Part shown: piece after piece, positions 25,001-32,959 of the stretch
Layout: each line of letters opens with the position of its first letter
How positions within the stretch are numbered: the stretch's first letter is position 1
Source: Oscillospiraceae bacterium
GTDB lineage: Bacteria > Bacillota > Clostridia > Oscillospirales > Ruminococcaceae
DNA length: 64,000 nt
Assembly (NCBI GenBank): GCA_021201135.1
Contig: JAJQGT010000008.1
Coordinates: 141,564-205,563 of the forward strand
Direction of reading: 5' to 3'
Translations under genes and position numbers: made by a program
Notes under the pieces: generated by a model
What the model was told of the DNA's origin: nothing
The model's input: the letters and a program-made list of their open reading frames with translations, nothing else
The model's database searches: none

Positions 25001-26351
25001 TTCCGCTACTTACAGTAAGTGAAACCGTGCCATTGACACTCATATATGAGCCGCTTACAGGATCCTGCAAGATAATCTTGCCGGCAGGTATGTATTCCGA
25101 TTCAATAGATTCTGCCGTTGCCGCAAGCAAATGCTCTGCCTCGATTGTTTCGATAGCTTCGTCTGCATACATTCCCTCTACATCAGGAACTACGACTATT
25201 CCGTCAGGTATGACTATCTTCTCGCTGAATTTGGAGAAGCTGATGACATCCAGCATAAGCAGCGCCATAAAGACTATGACCAGAGACAGTAGCACCGGTG
25301 TGAGAATCTTCAGCCATACAGGCATTCGATACAAATCTATCTTTTTTATCTTACCGTATCTTCTCTTTGCCGGGGGATCGGCATTAAGTTCGCTGACGAA
25401 TGTAGCTATATCCGGAGTTCTGTCCTCGATACGGACATTGAGAGCATTCATAATCGCAACTTCACGGCTTCTGGAAAGCTTCTTGCACAGCTTGCGAGGA
25501 TTCTCCAGGATATCCTTGTTTTTGCTCTCATACTTTGCTCTGCGCTCCATGGCATCCGGAGGAGTTTTTCCTGTAATCATCTTATACAGCGTTGCCGAAA
25601 CTGCATACACATCCGTATGCGGTCCCTGGTCCCCTCTGCTTCGATACTGCTCTTCAGGAGAATAACCCGGCTTGATGATAACTGTAAGGCTCTTGCTGTG
25701 AGAAGTGGTCGCATATCTCGATGCACCGAAATCTATAAGCTTTACTTCCCCGCTATTTGTCAGGAAGATATTATCTGGTGCAATATCCCTGTGCAACAGA
25801 CCCTCTTCATGCACTACCTGCAAAGAACCCAAGATAGGTTGCAGCATTTCAACCGCTTTGTCCTCAGGAATTGTCTTTTCCCTCTTGAGGTAGTCGGCGA
25901 GCGTTTCACCCTCAAGGTATTCCATGACGATATAGGCAGTATCGTTTTCCTCGAAGCTGTCGAATATCTTCACTATACCAGGTTCATTCTGAAACTTTGC
26001 AAGGTGCTTTGCTTCTTCAACGAACTTCTTGAGTCCGTCGTGGAACTGATCGCTTTTTTCACCGTTGAAAACAGTTATCTGGGACTGCCCGGGCATTCTT
26101 GTTGAAAATTCTCCGGGAAGATATTCCTTTATGGCGACTTTCTGCTCAAGTCTGCCGTCCCAGCCTAAGTATGTGACTCCAAAGCCTCCATACCCCAAAA
26201 CCTTACCTATGATGTACCTGTTGTAAAGAATAGTTCCGGGGTCCATATGTATGGCTTCTGCCGCCTTTGTCCCGACGACATAACCACAGTGGGGACAAAC
26301 CTGAAATTCATCCCCGAACAATTCCATACAACCTAGGCATCGTTTGCTCAT
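22098..26351 (-). CDS. Membrane Ser/Thr kinase: zinc ribbon, kinase, TM, four PASTA, six 81-residue repeats
   Basis: A 1417-residue receptor kinase. The start at 26351 has AAGGAAG and leaves a zinc ribbon at the very N-terminus (CLGC ... CPHC). The kinase covers about residues 35-300 with GYGGFGVTY, IKEYLP, HRDIAPDNI, DFGASR and GYSPEEQY. One membrane helix is at about 345-367. Outside are four PASTA domains (about 380-660), a Listeria-Bacteroides (InlB B-type) repeat with YTFAGWYT, six near-identical 81-residue repeats (about 734-1220), and a terminal module ending SIPAY. PASTA domains bind muropeptides in PknB/PrkC kinases. Thus it likely senses cell wall and, via the long repeats, reaches out of the wall. 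The terminal module is duplicated in the neighbouring lipoprotein. It is far longer than PrkC-type kinases. Confidence 0.93.
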   Translation of the reverse strand: MSKRCLGCMELFGDEFQVCPHCGYVVGTKAAEAIHMDPGTILYNRYIIGKVLGYGGFGVTYLGWDGRLEQKVAIKEYLPGEFSTRMPGQSQITVFNGEKSDQFHDGLKKFVEEAKHLAKFQNEPGIVKIFDSFEENDTAYIVMEYLEGETLADYLKREKTIPEDKAVEMLQPILGSLQVVHEEGLLHRDIAPDNIFLTNSGEVKLIDFGASRYATTSHSKSLTVIIKPGYSPEEQYRSRGDQGPHTDVYAVSATLYKMITGKTPPDAMERRAKYESKNKDILENPRKLCKKLSRSREVAIMNALNVRIEDRTPDIATFVSELNADPPAKRRYGKIKKIDLYRMPVWLKILTPVLLSLVIVFMALLMLDVISFSKFSEKIVIPDGIVVVPDVEGMYADEAIETIEAEHLLAATAESIESEYIPAGKIILQDPVSGSYMSVNGTVSLTVSSGTAVQEAVDGISTVPYVIWDEQATAIEKLEQAGLKDIQIEEVYNNNVTAGQVISQSVDAGTEVEEGSSITIVVSLGPESFEIPDVEGLTLTEAQSTLESLGLVVTVEYQQNDNVETDCVISQDTVTGTEVKRGDKVTLVVSSGKSIITVPNVSGESYEDAVEILEEQGFKVNKLENYDANVASGDVISQSPEAGTSQVKGTSITLIVSKGKQPITVTFDANGGSVSQSSTTVYYESSYGSLPTPTRTGYTFAGWYTSAQGGEKVTESTEVSTQTAHTLYAHWTANSYTVYWSDEDGYTVTVKRTSSSAGASTGTISNGSTVYYGDVLSVTYTADNGYKISSNGASTITVTGNVTSSDIYASVTVDSYTVYWTDETGYTVTVTRTSSPNGKASSGSLYNGATVYYGDVLSVTYTADTGYTISDNGSSYITVSGNVTSNDIYAVVSANTYYASWSEESTYTVTVTRTSSPYGKASTGTIYNGSTIYYGDVLSVTYTAVTGCTIKSSGAPSITVNGNVTSNDIYATVSANSYSLSWSDGTGYTVAVSRTSSPYGSGSTGTLSNGSTIYYGDTLSVTYTASTGYTISNNGSSSITVTGNVTSSDIYATVSIKSYSVSWSGGTGYSVTVTRTSSPYGNASTGTISNGSTVYYGDVLSVTYTADTGYTINSNGSSSITVTDNVTSSAIYANVSAKAYSLSWNSGTGYQITVYRSSSPSGAGTGYLSSGTSIYYGDELTITYTADTGYTISSHGSEYIKVTDNVTSSNIYATATVSTVTYTIIYQSTNGTSLGQDTVTYNYGTAQIISPKTFSGYNNPADQTVDCKSSQTITFKYEPISMGTTTYTGPRSSNPKITYTAQFEYKNRTATSVQVRVTYTLTIASGYNSYGQAIKLTAGSSSATYTVLSWNAWGSTSSSARSASVTSDWMTVSLSTTNATSVSATIYSYQVNGAGEDATKYNASSLTKTFSVSIPAY
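22690..24150 (-). repeat. Six tandem 243-bp coding repeats in the PASTA kinase
   Basis: Six consecutive units of about 81 codons, each with a core GxTxYYGDxLSVTYTA, TGYTI and ITVxxNVTSxxIYA. They vary at synonymous and a few coding sites, so they arose by tandem duplication. They would form an elongated surface stalk and are prone to copy-number change. Confidence 0.85.
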
Positions 26352-26441
26352 ATTAATCCACTTCCTTCTAAAGATAAACTTGTATAAATGTCTTTTTTGC
26401 AATATTTGATGATGCTAACCATTTGAAAATGCTTCTAGTGA

Positions 26442-27209
26442 TTAATATGCAGGGATGTTTACGTCGAAAGAATATGTTGCACCGGAGCCCATTTCATCTC
26501 CAACTGCATTAGTATTGTATGAGTATACCGATGCACTCACTGTCGTCTGATTTGTGGTCGACAGCGGAACAGTAACCCAGTCAGTCGTTGCTGATGCTGT
26601 TCTCGAATCAGATGCCAAATCCGCCCATGTGCCAAAACTTACGACCGTAGCAGCACTTGAAGTATTTTCTCCGACTGTCAGCTGAACTAATTGAGCATAG
26701 CTATCATAACCGTCGGCTATCGTCAATGTCCATGTAGCGCGTATCTGCACGCTCGTTGCAGTCCTGTTCTGATACTCGAACTCGGCTAGATATGTTACAT
26801 TTGGACTGGTAGAACGAGTTCCGGAATACGCGCTGTTTGTGACGGATGACGGCGTATATATGAATGTGATTGTCTTCGCAGTTGTGGAATCCCATACTAC
26901 GCTTTGTGCGCTCGGTGTCGTATAGCCACTGAACGACTTATCAGGCGATACGCTCTTGGTTTCACCGTAGGTACCAGATACCGTGCTCGTGCCAAGAGAA
27001 GTTCCGTTCGAGGATACATAAACTATGTCATATGTGTAACTATCAGTAGTTGCCGTATCATAGGAATCATTATCAGGAATCTCAGACGATTCCGACTCCA
27101 AGGATTCTTCACTTTCTTCGGTGGTCGCAGTCCCACAGCCCACTGCAAAAATCATGACAAACATCAGAAAAAGCAAAATGATTCCATATATTTTTTTACT
27201 ACATTTCAT
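26442..27209 (-). CDS. Lipoprotein sharing the C-terminal module of the PASTA kinase
   Basis: A 255-residue protein with a lipoprotein signal (KIYGIILLFLMFVMIFAVGC; cysteine near residue 25) followed by an acidic Ser/Glu linker. The remaining 200 residues match the final 195 residues of the adjacent kinase: YVSSNGTSLG, SGYTTPSAQ, FEYQNRTATSVQIR, TTDWVTVPLSTTN and the end NIPAY. It starts at 27209 with AGGAGG. The gene lies between the two receptor kinases, 90 bases after the solute-binding kinase and 90 before the PASTA kinase. A shared ectodomain in a free lipoprotein and a receptor suggests binding of the same ligand or each other. No enzymatic motif is seen. Confidence 0.82.
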   Translation of the reverse strand: MKCSKKIYGIILLFLMFVMIFAVGCGTATTEESEESLESESSEIPDNDSYDTATTDSYTYDIVYVSSNGTSLGTSTVSGTYGETKSVSPDKSFSGYTTPSAQSVVWDSTTAKTITFIYTPSSVTNSAYSGTRSTSPNVTYLAEFEYQNRTATSVQIRATWTLTIADGYDSYAQLVQLTVGENTSSAATVVSFGTWADLASDSRTASATTDWVTVPLSTTNQTTVSASVYSYNTNAVGDEMGSGATYSFDVNIPAY

Positions 27210-27318
27210 GTGAAATGCCTCCTAATGTAATATATTTACAGGTAATCTAAGAAAACCCGTACGAAACCTCTTTAAATCGCCCATGTCAAGTAGACAGCTC
27301 AAAAAGCAAAAGAAAGTT

Positions 27319-29295
27319 TTAGTTTGCTTCCTTTCTGAACACAAACTTCGTGTAAATATCCTCTATAGGCTGTAATTCCTTGGATTGAATCTTTGATTCA
27401 AAGCTCGTGGCATTTACAGGAATCTGACCGTCGCTACACTCGCTTATCATCAGCATACTCTGATATACATTTCCCATCATCCAAGACAGCAGTCTCTCTG
27501 CCGCAGTTATCTCATCCTCGGAGCCACCACCTATACTCCATTCATAAGTATAAGAGCAGTATATAGTCTCGCTATCGGGATAAACATAGGTCTTTTCGTA
27601 GTAGCTCAGTGTGGTACGGACCTCATTGATTATCATCGTAGAGGACAAAAGCACCGGACTTGTATTTTCCTCATTATTCATGAACTCCGATATATCTGCA
27701 AGCCCATCTAATGAAAAGTTCATACTGAGCATAGACGCATATCTGCTATCGTAAGCAATATTCGTGTCGCTTCCGAAATCGCCCAGCGATGTGAACAAGT
27801 CCTCATCGTATTCTACCTCAGTATAACCGCTTGTAATAACATACGCCACTGGCACCTCTATTGCCAAGGGTACCTGCTTTGCATTTGTGTAATACTCATT
27901 GTAATTATCTACAAACAAAGCATCCTGGAACTGTTCAGACTGAATGACGTTATCCAAGTCAACCGCACTATTCAGTATTGATTCAGATAAGCCCGTGCTT
28001 TCAAACAGCGTCGGCAAGTTGCCTTCTGCCAGAGCCTTGCTTATTTCTTCCTCGTACTCATCTTCGGAGATAGCTTTCAGAGTTATGGTGACATTCGGGA
28101 ATGTCTCTTCAAAGTCCTCCTTGATTGAGTTCATAGCCGTCTCTTCGTCCGAATCATCCGATGCCGAGAACCATACGGTTATCTCGGCAGGCTTCAAATC
28201 TTCAGCCGATTTCTTCTGGTAATACATATTGTAACCAAAAGTCCCGCCGACAACGAGAATAAGGCATGATGCCAGAACCGCCATGGCTCTTTTTATTCTG
28301 CGATTACGCTTTTCTTTAGCCAACGGAATAACTTTTTTGTCGCCGTTAATTGCATTCAGAAATTCATCAACGTTTTTAAAGCGCATATGCGTTTCAATAG
28401 CCATCGCTTTCATGATGGCATTGCTCAGGTTTTCTGAAATACTGCTGTTCAGTTCCCTCGGAGGGACTACCTCATCTTTTATTTTTCTGTTTGTCGACTC
28501 ATCCGGCTTCACGCCCGTCAGCATGAAATACAAAGTCGCACCCAAGGCATAAATATCGGTCCATGGACCTATATTTTTGCTGTTGTCATATTGTTCCGCC
28601 GGCGAGTATCCGGGCTTTAATATGATATCAATAACGTCATCTGTGCTGTCTGCAAGCTTCGCGGCGCCGAGATCCATCAACTTGATGCGGATTTCTTTGC
28701 CTGTACATATGTAGATGTTGTCCGGAGCGACGTCGCGATGAATGATTTTGTGCTTATGGAGAGATTTTAAGGCTTTTCCTACCTCATTGGCTATCAACAG
28801 CGCAAAACCAACATCTATTTTATTCCCGTGTTCCTTGAGGTAGTCACCAAGTGTACTGCCTTCAAGCAGTTCCATTACGATATATGCTGTGCTGTTTTCT
28901 TCAAAAAATTCAAATACATTCGGAATACTGCGGTGAGTACCGAATTTAGCCATATTTCTTGCCTCAGCAAGAAAACGCTCTTTGCGATACTCATATTCCA
29001 CCTTTGACTTATTGGATACGATTACGTCCTTTACTCCAACTGCACGGGTCATAAGTCTTGAGACAAAGAACTCTTTGACAGCGACAATCGTTTCAAGCTT
29101 TGTGTCCCAAGCCCTGTAAACGATACCGAATCCGCCTGCACCTACGGCTCGTCCCAAAATATATCTGCCTGCAAGTATAGTACCGGGGAAAAGATGAATC
29201 GGCTCTTCCGGCTTACTATTGTACACCCGACCGCAATTCGGACATACCGAAAAACTGTCGTCAAATTCCCTGAAACATTCATAGCATCTTTTCAT
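27319..29295 (-). CDS. Receptor Ser/Thr kinase with extracellular solute-binding-protein-like domain
   Basis: A 658-residue membrane kinase. The N-terminus is a zinc ribbon (CYECFREF ... CPNCG). Residues about 35-310 are the kinase: GAGGFGIVYRA, VAVKEF, HRDVAPDNI, then DLGAAK in place of DFG, and GYSPAEQY. A membrane helix lies at about 337-358. Outside, residues 375-650 resemble a bacterial family-1 solute-binding protein: ITVWFSASD, TFPNVTITLKAI, EGNLPTLFES, VDLDNVI and the late AAERLLSWMMGN. Such a sensor, a periplasmic-binding-protein fold fused directly to a Hanks kinase, is unusual. It may detect a small molecule and adjust T7SS activity. Kinase and topology are firm; the sensor fold is inferred from strand and motif order. 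Confidence 0.88.
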   Translation of the reverse strand: MKRCYECFREFDDSFSVCPNCGRVYNSKPEEPIHLFPGTILAGRYILGRAVGAGGFGIVYRAWDTKLETIVAVKEFFVSRLMTRAVGVKDVIVSNKSKVEYEYRKERFLAEARNMAKFGTHRSIPNVFEFFEENSTAYIVMELLEGSTLGDYLKEHGNKIDVGFALLIANEVGKALKSLHKHKIIHRDVAPDNIYICTGKEIRIKLMDLGAAKLADSTDDVIDIILKPGYSPAEQYDNSKNIGPWTDIYALGATLYFMLTGVKPDESTNRKIKDEVVPPRELNSSISENLSNAIMKAMAIETHMRFKNVDEFLNAINGDKKVIPLAKEKRNRRIKRAMAVLASCLILVVGGTFGYNMYYQKKSAEDLKPAEITVWFSASDDSDEETAMNSIKEDFEETFPNVTITLKAISEDEYEEEISKALAEGNLPTLFESTGLSESILNSAVDLDNVIQSEQFQDALFVDNYNEYYTNAKQVPLAIEVPVAYVITSGYTEVEYDEDLFTSLGDFGSDTNIAYDSRYASMLSMNFSLDGLADISEFMNNEENTSPVLLSSTMIINEVRTTLSYYEKTYVYPDSETIYCSYTYEWSIGGGSEDEITAAERLLSWMMGNVYQSMLMISECSDGQIPVNATSFESKIQSKELQPIEDIYTKFVFRKEAN

Positions 29296-29305
29296 ATTCC
29301 TGCTC

Positions 29306-30250
29306 CTAACGCTTTATATAATCTTCCCATGTAAACGACTCATCGCACAACGGAATAAATATGAATTTGCTTTCGCCTAATTCAATCATATCCTTCATCT
29401 TAAGTATCTTCGACTCGTCGATATACTCATCATTTAAGTATGTAAGCCCACTGCTCTCTCCGGGTTGAAGATAGAAGTTTCTCTTCTTCGGCTCGTAAGT
29501 AATCAATGCGTGCTTCGAGCGAGACACACTGTTGTCCAAAGGCAAAACAATCTTATTTGACTCATCTCTGCCAATGGAATTCTTGCCGGTGGTTATATTG
29601 AAGCTTTGTCCGAAATGCTTTCCGCCGACACAAACAAGCCATCCGACAACAGGGTCGGTTGACGCCTGCGGGGTTCTTTCTTCGGAAGCCGCCGACATTA
29701 CCGTGCTGAAATAGCTCATAGTTTTTCCGGCGCTGTTAGCGGATGCTCTCTTTATTGCGTTACTGAGAGATTGTTCGCTATCGGCTTTTTCCACTTTCGG
29801 CACATCTGCATATTCAGCCGGGCTGAACCTGTTTAAATCATCAATATCAGAAGGACTCTCCCTGACAGGATCCTTTATCACAAATTCCACTGATGGAATA
29901 TTTTCCGAATGTAACGTAGGCGGAGTCAAACAGTCAACCATTGCCAGCTGATCGTCATACTTCGGCTTGGCAATCTGCTCAAAATCCATCGCTTCGGTTT
30001 TTTCGTCATCCTGATTGTTTGAAAATGATGAGATGTCCGGAGTTTGCTCTGTCTTATGCTTCGGAGACTCTTCTACCCTGACTACAGGAGTATCTTTCTT
30101 TTTCTGCTTCCCGAACTTCTTCTTTTTTGGCTTACCTTTACCCGACTCATCATCAGCTTCCCCTGCAAGCTTCGACTCGCCGCAATGCGGGCATACCGAG
30201 TATATGTCCCTGTCATAAAAATGTCCGTTTTTACACTCTACAACATTCAT
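29306..30250 (-). CDS. Zinc-ribbon/FHA protein
   Basis: A 314-residue soluble protein. It opens with a zinc-binding motif (VVECKNGHFYDRDIYSVCPHCG), which is almost the same as that of the protein encoded just before it. A long, charged, probably disordered middle follows (about 30-205; KKKFGKQKKKD, many Ser/Pro and possible phosphothreonines). Residues 210-305 are an FHA domain (GKNSIGRDESNKIVL, SVSRSKHALI, GLTYLNDEYI). The order and spacing suggest a kinase substrate and phosphothreonine reader that connects kinases to EssC, by analogy with FHA proteins of mycobacterial and Gram-negative secretion systems. Its ATG overlaps the upstream stop by four bases. Confidence 0.85.
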   Translation of the reverse strand: MNVVECKNGHFYDRDIYSVCPHCGESKLAGEADDESGKGKPKKKKFGKQKKKDTPVVRVEESPKHKTEQTPDISSFSNNQDDEKTEAMDFEQIAKPKYDDQLAMVDCLTPPTLHSENIPSVEFVIKDPVRESPSDIDDLNRFSPAEYADVPKVEKADSEQSLSNAIKRASANSAGKTMSYFSTVMSAASEERTPQASTDPVVGWLVCVGGKHFGQSFNITTGKNSIGRDESNKIVLPLDNSVSRSKHALITYEPKKRNFYLQPGESSGLTYLNDEYIDESKILKMKDMIELGESKFIFIPLCDESFTWEDYIKR

Positions 30251-30987
30251 TTTAGTACCTCCGCACTCAATTCTTCTAGAGGGCTTAGCTTGTTTTTCCA
30301 GTCAGCAGATTCTCCAGGTCTTGGTTCATTGCAATGATGGCAAGTCATATAGTCGCCATAATTTACAAAACCACATTTAAAACATATCCATTTTTCATCA
30401 TCATTTGACAGCTTCAATTCTAACTCAGGCAGTGTTTGATCCAAAAATTCTGGAATCTTAAACGTCACATACTGGCAACAGATTACATCCATAGGTGAAC
30501 ACATCGCACCAATGTCTACTGTTTGATTCCATTTGACGAATTTAGCTTTGCGCATTTCTGTACCGTATTTTTTGGATAATTCAGGTGTCCTATAAGTCTC
30601 ATAAATACACCCATTTGCAAATACTGCGTCAATTCTCAGGCAGGTTCCATGTTCTAATTCATATCCTTTGTTTATCTCTATATTTGTGTAATATACATTA
30701 CTTTCAGCATGATTCGGTATATCATGAAAATAACCGTGTTCGTAATTAAAGACAAGTGCACTTTGTACGGTTGATTCAACTTTAACTTCAATCTGCTCTG
30801 GCTCTTTCCTCGGATATTCATTTACATTGACTACAGGTATATCTTTCTTACTCTGTTCCTTGTGCTGCTCCTTCTTTGATTCGTTTTCACCTGTCTCGCC
30901 AGCCAACGCCGTCTCCCCGCAATGTGGACATTTGGGGTATATATCTCTGTCGTAAAAATGATTGTTTTTGCATTTTACAATGTTCAT
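30247..30987 (-). CDS. Double zinc-finger protein, paralogue of the FHA adaptor
   Basis: A 246-residue soluble protein. Its first 75 residues duplicate the neighbouring FHA protein (KCKNNHFYDRDIYPKCPHCG; PVVNVNEYP). The middle (85-200) is a beta-rich domain that I do not recognise (FNYEHGYFHDIPNHAESNVY). Near the end is a RanBP2-type zinc finger (WICFKCGFVNYGDYMTCHHC). It begins 13 bases after the phosphatase gene and is coupled to the FHA gene by a four-base overlap. It may be an adaptor that recognises the same partner as the FHA protein, without an FHA domain. Confidence 0.75.
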   Translation of the reverse strand: MNIVKCKNNHFYDRDIYPKCPHCGETALAGETGENESKKEQHKEQSKKDIPVVNVNEYPRKEPEQIEVKVESTVQSALVFNYEHGYFHDIPNHAESNVYYTNIEINKGYELEHGTCLRIDAVFANGCIYETYRTPELSKKYGTEMRKAKFVKWNQTVDIGAMCSPMDVICCQYVTFKIPEFLDQTLPELELKLSNDDEKWICFKCGFVNYGDYMTCHHCNEPRPGESADWKNKLSPLEELSAEVLK

Positions 30988-31000
30988 TGCGATTCCTCCA

Positions 31001-31795
31001 CTATTTGATAGATATAATTGCCACCGTCATGTTGTCGCGATTTTTTGAATTTCTCGATTTCGACGCCGCCTTGGCTTCGAGCGCCTGCAACGCTTCCGAA
31101 ATATTGTTGAAGTTATCTACTATTGCAAATATCTCCGCCTCATCAACAATTTTGTATAGCCCATCGGTCATAACAACTATCTTGTCGCCGTTTCTCAGAT
31201 CCAATTCCTCATTGTTGTAGTCGATAAGTTGCAGATTTTCTATGCCCAAATAGCTGATCAGAGCTTCTGCTCTGTCGCTTTCATTGTCAAATTCCGTCTC
31301 ATTGATTAATCCTGCGTCCAGTTTTTCGCTCAGTACAGTCTTATAATTCTGGTCAAGAGTTATTTGCACATATTTGCTGTCACGAAGAAGGTAAGCCCGA
31401 CTGTCGCCGACAGAGCTCCAAAACAGCCGCCTGCCTTGAATCAATATAGCTACTAAAGTGCTTCCTGCTTTAAGTCTTTCCCCGTTACTCAATTTGTAAT
31501 CCCGAATCTTTAAGCTTGCTTTCTTTGTTGCTTCAGCAAGGAAGGTAACAGCATCTTCGCAAGGACAAACGATTTTATAGTCGTCAAGAAATTCTTTAAC
31601 CGCCAAACCACTTGCTATCTTGCCGCCGTTCATACCGCCCATTCCATCACAAACAACAACCAGTCCCTCTCCAACGGATAATTCATATCCAAAGGAATCC
31701 TGTTGTTCATCGCGGTCGCCAATTACGGTGCTGATTGCTAAATCAAATACGGCACTGCCGTCACTGACTTGCTGGCAATCCTTGTTTCCTTGCAT
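31001..31795 (-). CDS. PP2C-family Ser/Thr phosphatase
   Basis: A 264-residue PPM phosphatase with GDRDEQQDSFGY, VVCDGMGGMNGG, VGDSRAYLL, MTDGLYKIV and RDNMTVAII. All metal-ligand aspartates are visible. It lacks a membrane segment. It starts at 31795, ten bases after the stop of another PP2C gene of the same family, with AAGGGTG overlapping that stop. Two adjacent phosphatases followed by two FHA-type adaptors and two receptor kinases make a full phosphorylation circuit ahead of the secretion genes. The two phosphatases share only core motifs, so they probably have different targets. Confidence 0.92.
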   Translation of the reverse strand: MQGNKDCQQVSDGSAVFDLAISTVIGDRDEQQDSFGYELSVGEGLVVVCDGMGGMNGGKIASGLAVKEFLDDYKIVCPCEDAVTFLAEATKKASLKIRDYKLSNGERLKAGSTLVAILIQGRRLFWSSVGDSRAYLLRDSKYVQITLDQNYKTVLSEKLDAGLINETEFDNESDRAEALISYLGIENLQLIDYNNEELDLRNGDKIVVMTDGLYKIVDEAEIFAIVDNFNNISEALQALEAKAASKSRNSKNRDNMTVAIISIK

Positions 31796-31807
31796 AACAC
31801 CACACCC

Positions 31808-32530
31808 TTACTGCATCCATACTGCGATAGCCGAATAGTTATCCATATCCCTGCCTATGCCATTCTCCTTGACTATATCCACCATCATCTTCAGCCATTC
31901 ATCCACATTTTCAGAGCGTCTCAATGATTCACACATTTTCTCTTCGTCAATTAATTCCCAAAAGCCATCTGAGCAAAGAAGAACCGCCTGACATTTTCTT
32001 TTGCTGACAGGGCGCATTATCTCATACATAGGCTCGTCCCACTCAACGCCTATAACTCTCAGCAAAGCACTTCTGTCAGGATGATTTCGTATCTCTGATT
32101 CCTTAATTTCGCCGGACAAGACAAGCATCTGGGGAATGCTATGGTCTAAGGTCCTGCATTTGACCTTATTTTTTAAAAAGATATATGCACGGGAATCTCC
32201 TATATGTCCGATATACACGTTCTTCCCGTCAGTTACAACGGACACGCTTGTTGTCTTCATTTTCTTTTCGGCACCGATTCTTTTCTGCTCCATCAACAGC
32301 ATATCCTGAGCTATTTCGAAGGTTTCTCCGATAAATCCGGATTTAGCTCCGACGTCATTGAACCTGTTTTTAAAAACATCTACTACCAACGAAGACGCCG
32401 CATCTCCCATGCCGTGCCCTCCCAAGCCATCGCACAGGATAAAGCAACCGGTATCATCCTTGACAAAAGCACCTACGGAATCTTCGTTGACATTACGGTT
32501 CCCTTTGTCTGTAAAGACTGAGTATGTCAT
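31808..32530 (-). CDS. PP2C-family Ser/Thr phosphatase, first gene of the T7SS island
   Basis: A 240-residue PPM phosphatase: NVNEDSVGAFV, CDGLGGHGMGDAAS, HIGDSRAYIF, SDGFWELI and MDNYSAIAVW. The start at 32530 (MTYSVF) follows AAGGTGG at seven bases. A longer in-frame reading exists upstream but has no ribosome site and runs through the leader. It is first in a transcript that can continue for 24 kb to the lipase effector. Its leader carries a terminator-like attenuator, as does the leader of the other PP2C-first operon at 2704. Confidence 0.93.
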   Translation of the reverse strand: MTYSVFTDKGNRNVNEDSVGAFVKDDTGCFILCDGLGGHGMGDAASSLVVDVFKNRFNDVGAKSGFIGETFEIAQDMLLMEQKRIGAEKKMKTTSVSVVTDGKNVYIGHIGDSRAYIFLKNKVKCRTLDHSIPQMLVLSGEIKESEIRNHPDRSALLRVIGVEWDEPMYEIMRPVSKRKCQAVLLCSDGFWELIDEEKMCESLRRSENVDEWLKMMVDIVKENGIGRDMDNYSAIAVWMQ

Positions 32531-32671
32531 TTTATACCACCTTGTATAACTTCTTACATATTTGTCTGCAGTGCATCCGATTGCGACCAAGTTCGGAATA
32601 TCAATCCTAGAAAAACAGCAACAAAACATCTTTGTAAGCAAACTTTGTCTTACAACTGCAACTAACCCTTT

Positions 32672-32709
32672 TAATAAAAACCTCCCCAGTGCCAAGCACC
32701 AAGGAGGTT
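32672..32709 (-). terminator. Intrinsic terminator inside the T7SS operon leader
   Basis: Minus strand: stem AACCTCC/GGAGGTT with a 17-base loop, followed by TTTTTATTAA. It lies between promoter 32838-32866 and the first gene, so read-through or an alternative fold must regulate the island. Confidence 0.75.
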
Positions 32710-32719
32710 AATGTAAAAA

Positions 32720-32831
32720 TTATGACCCTCCGTAGCACCAAGACCGTGTCGGAGGTTGAAAATGGGTCTGCCGGAGGCAGTACCCCCCCACACAAATATG
32801 CGATAAAACTTTCACAAGCTTCTCACATCAT
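32720..32831 (-). ncRNA. Structured 5' leader of the T7SS/kinase island
   Basis: After the promoter the RNA has a hairpin at 32764-32786 (GGGTAC-TGCC/GGCAG-ACCC), then a hairpin at 32727-32755 (stem CCTCCG/CGGAGG, inner CAC/GUG), an AU-rich linker, and the terminator at 32672-32709. The second hairpin and the terminator loop share the word TTGGTGCT. The core letters CCTCYGAC...GTG-x-TACGGRGG are common to the leader at 2846-2879. No known riboswitch class is recognised. Confidence 0.5.
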
Positions 32832-32837
32832 GCAAAC

Positions 32838-32866
32838 ATAATATCATGTTTTGCAGACTATGTCAA
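32838..32866 (-). promoter_or_regulatory. Promoter of the T7SS/kinase island
   Basis: Minus strand TTGACA (32861-32866), 17 bases, TATTAT (32838-32843). Transcript start near 32831 gives a leader of about 300 bases. Confidence 0.85.
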
Positions 32867-32959
32867 GAACTTTTCGACAATAAATTTCGAGTTTGTCCCA
32901 TTTTTTCTTATTCAAGTTGACACCTCTCAAATATTTTTTCAAAACAACTTGTCGAACCC

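Noticed and set aside
32531..32695. 55-residue extension of the first T7SS phosphatase
   Set aside because: It overlaps the leader and terminator region and lacks a ribosome site; the ATG at 32530 has AAGGTGG.
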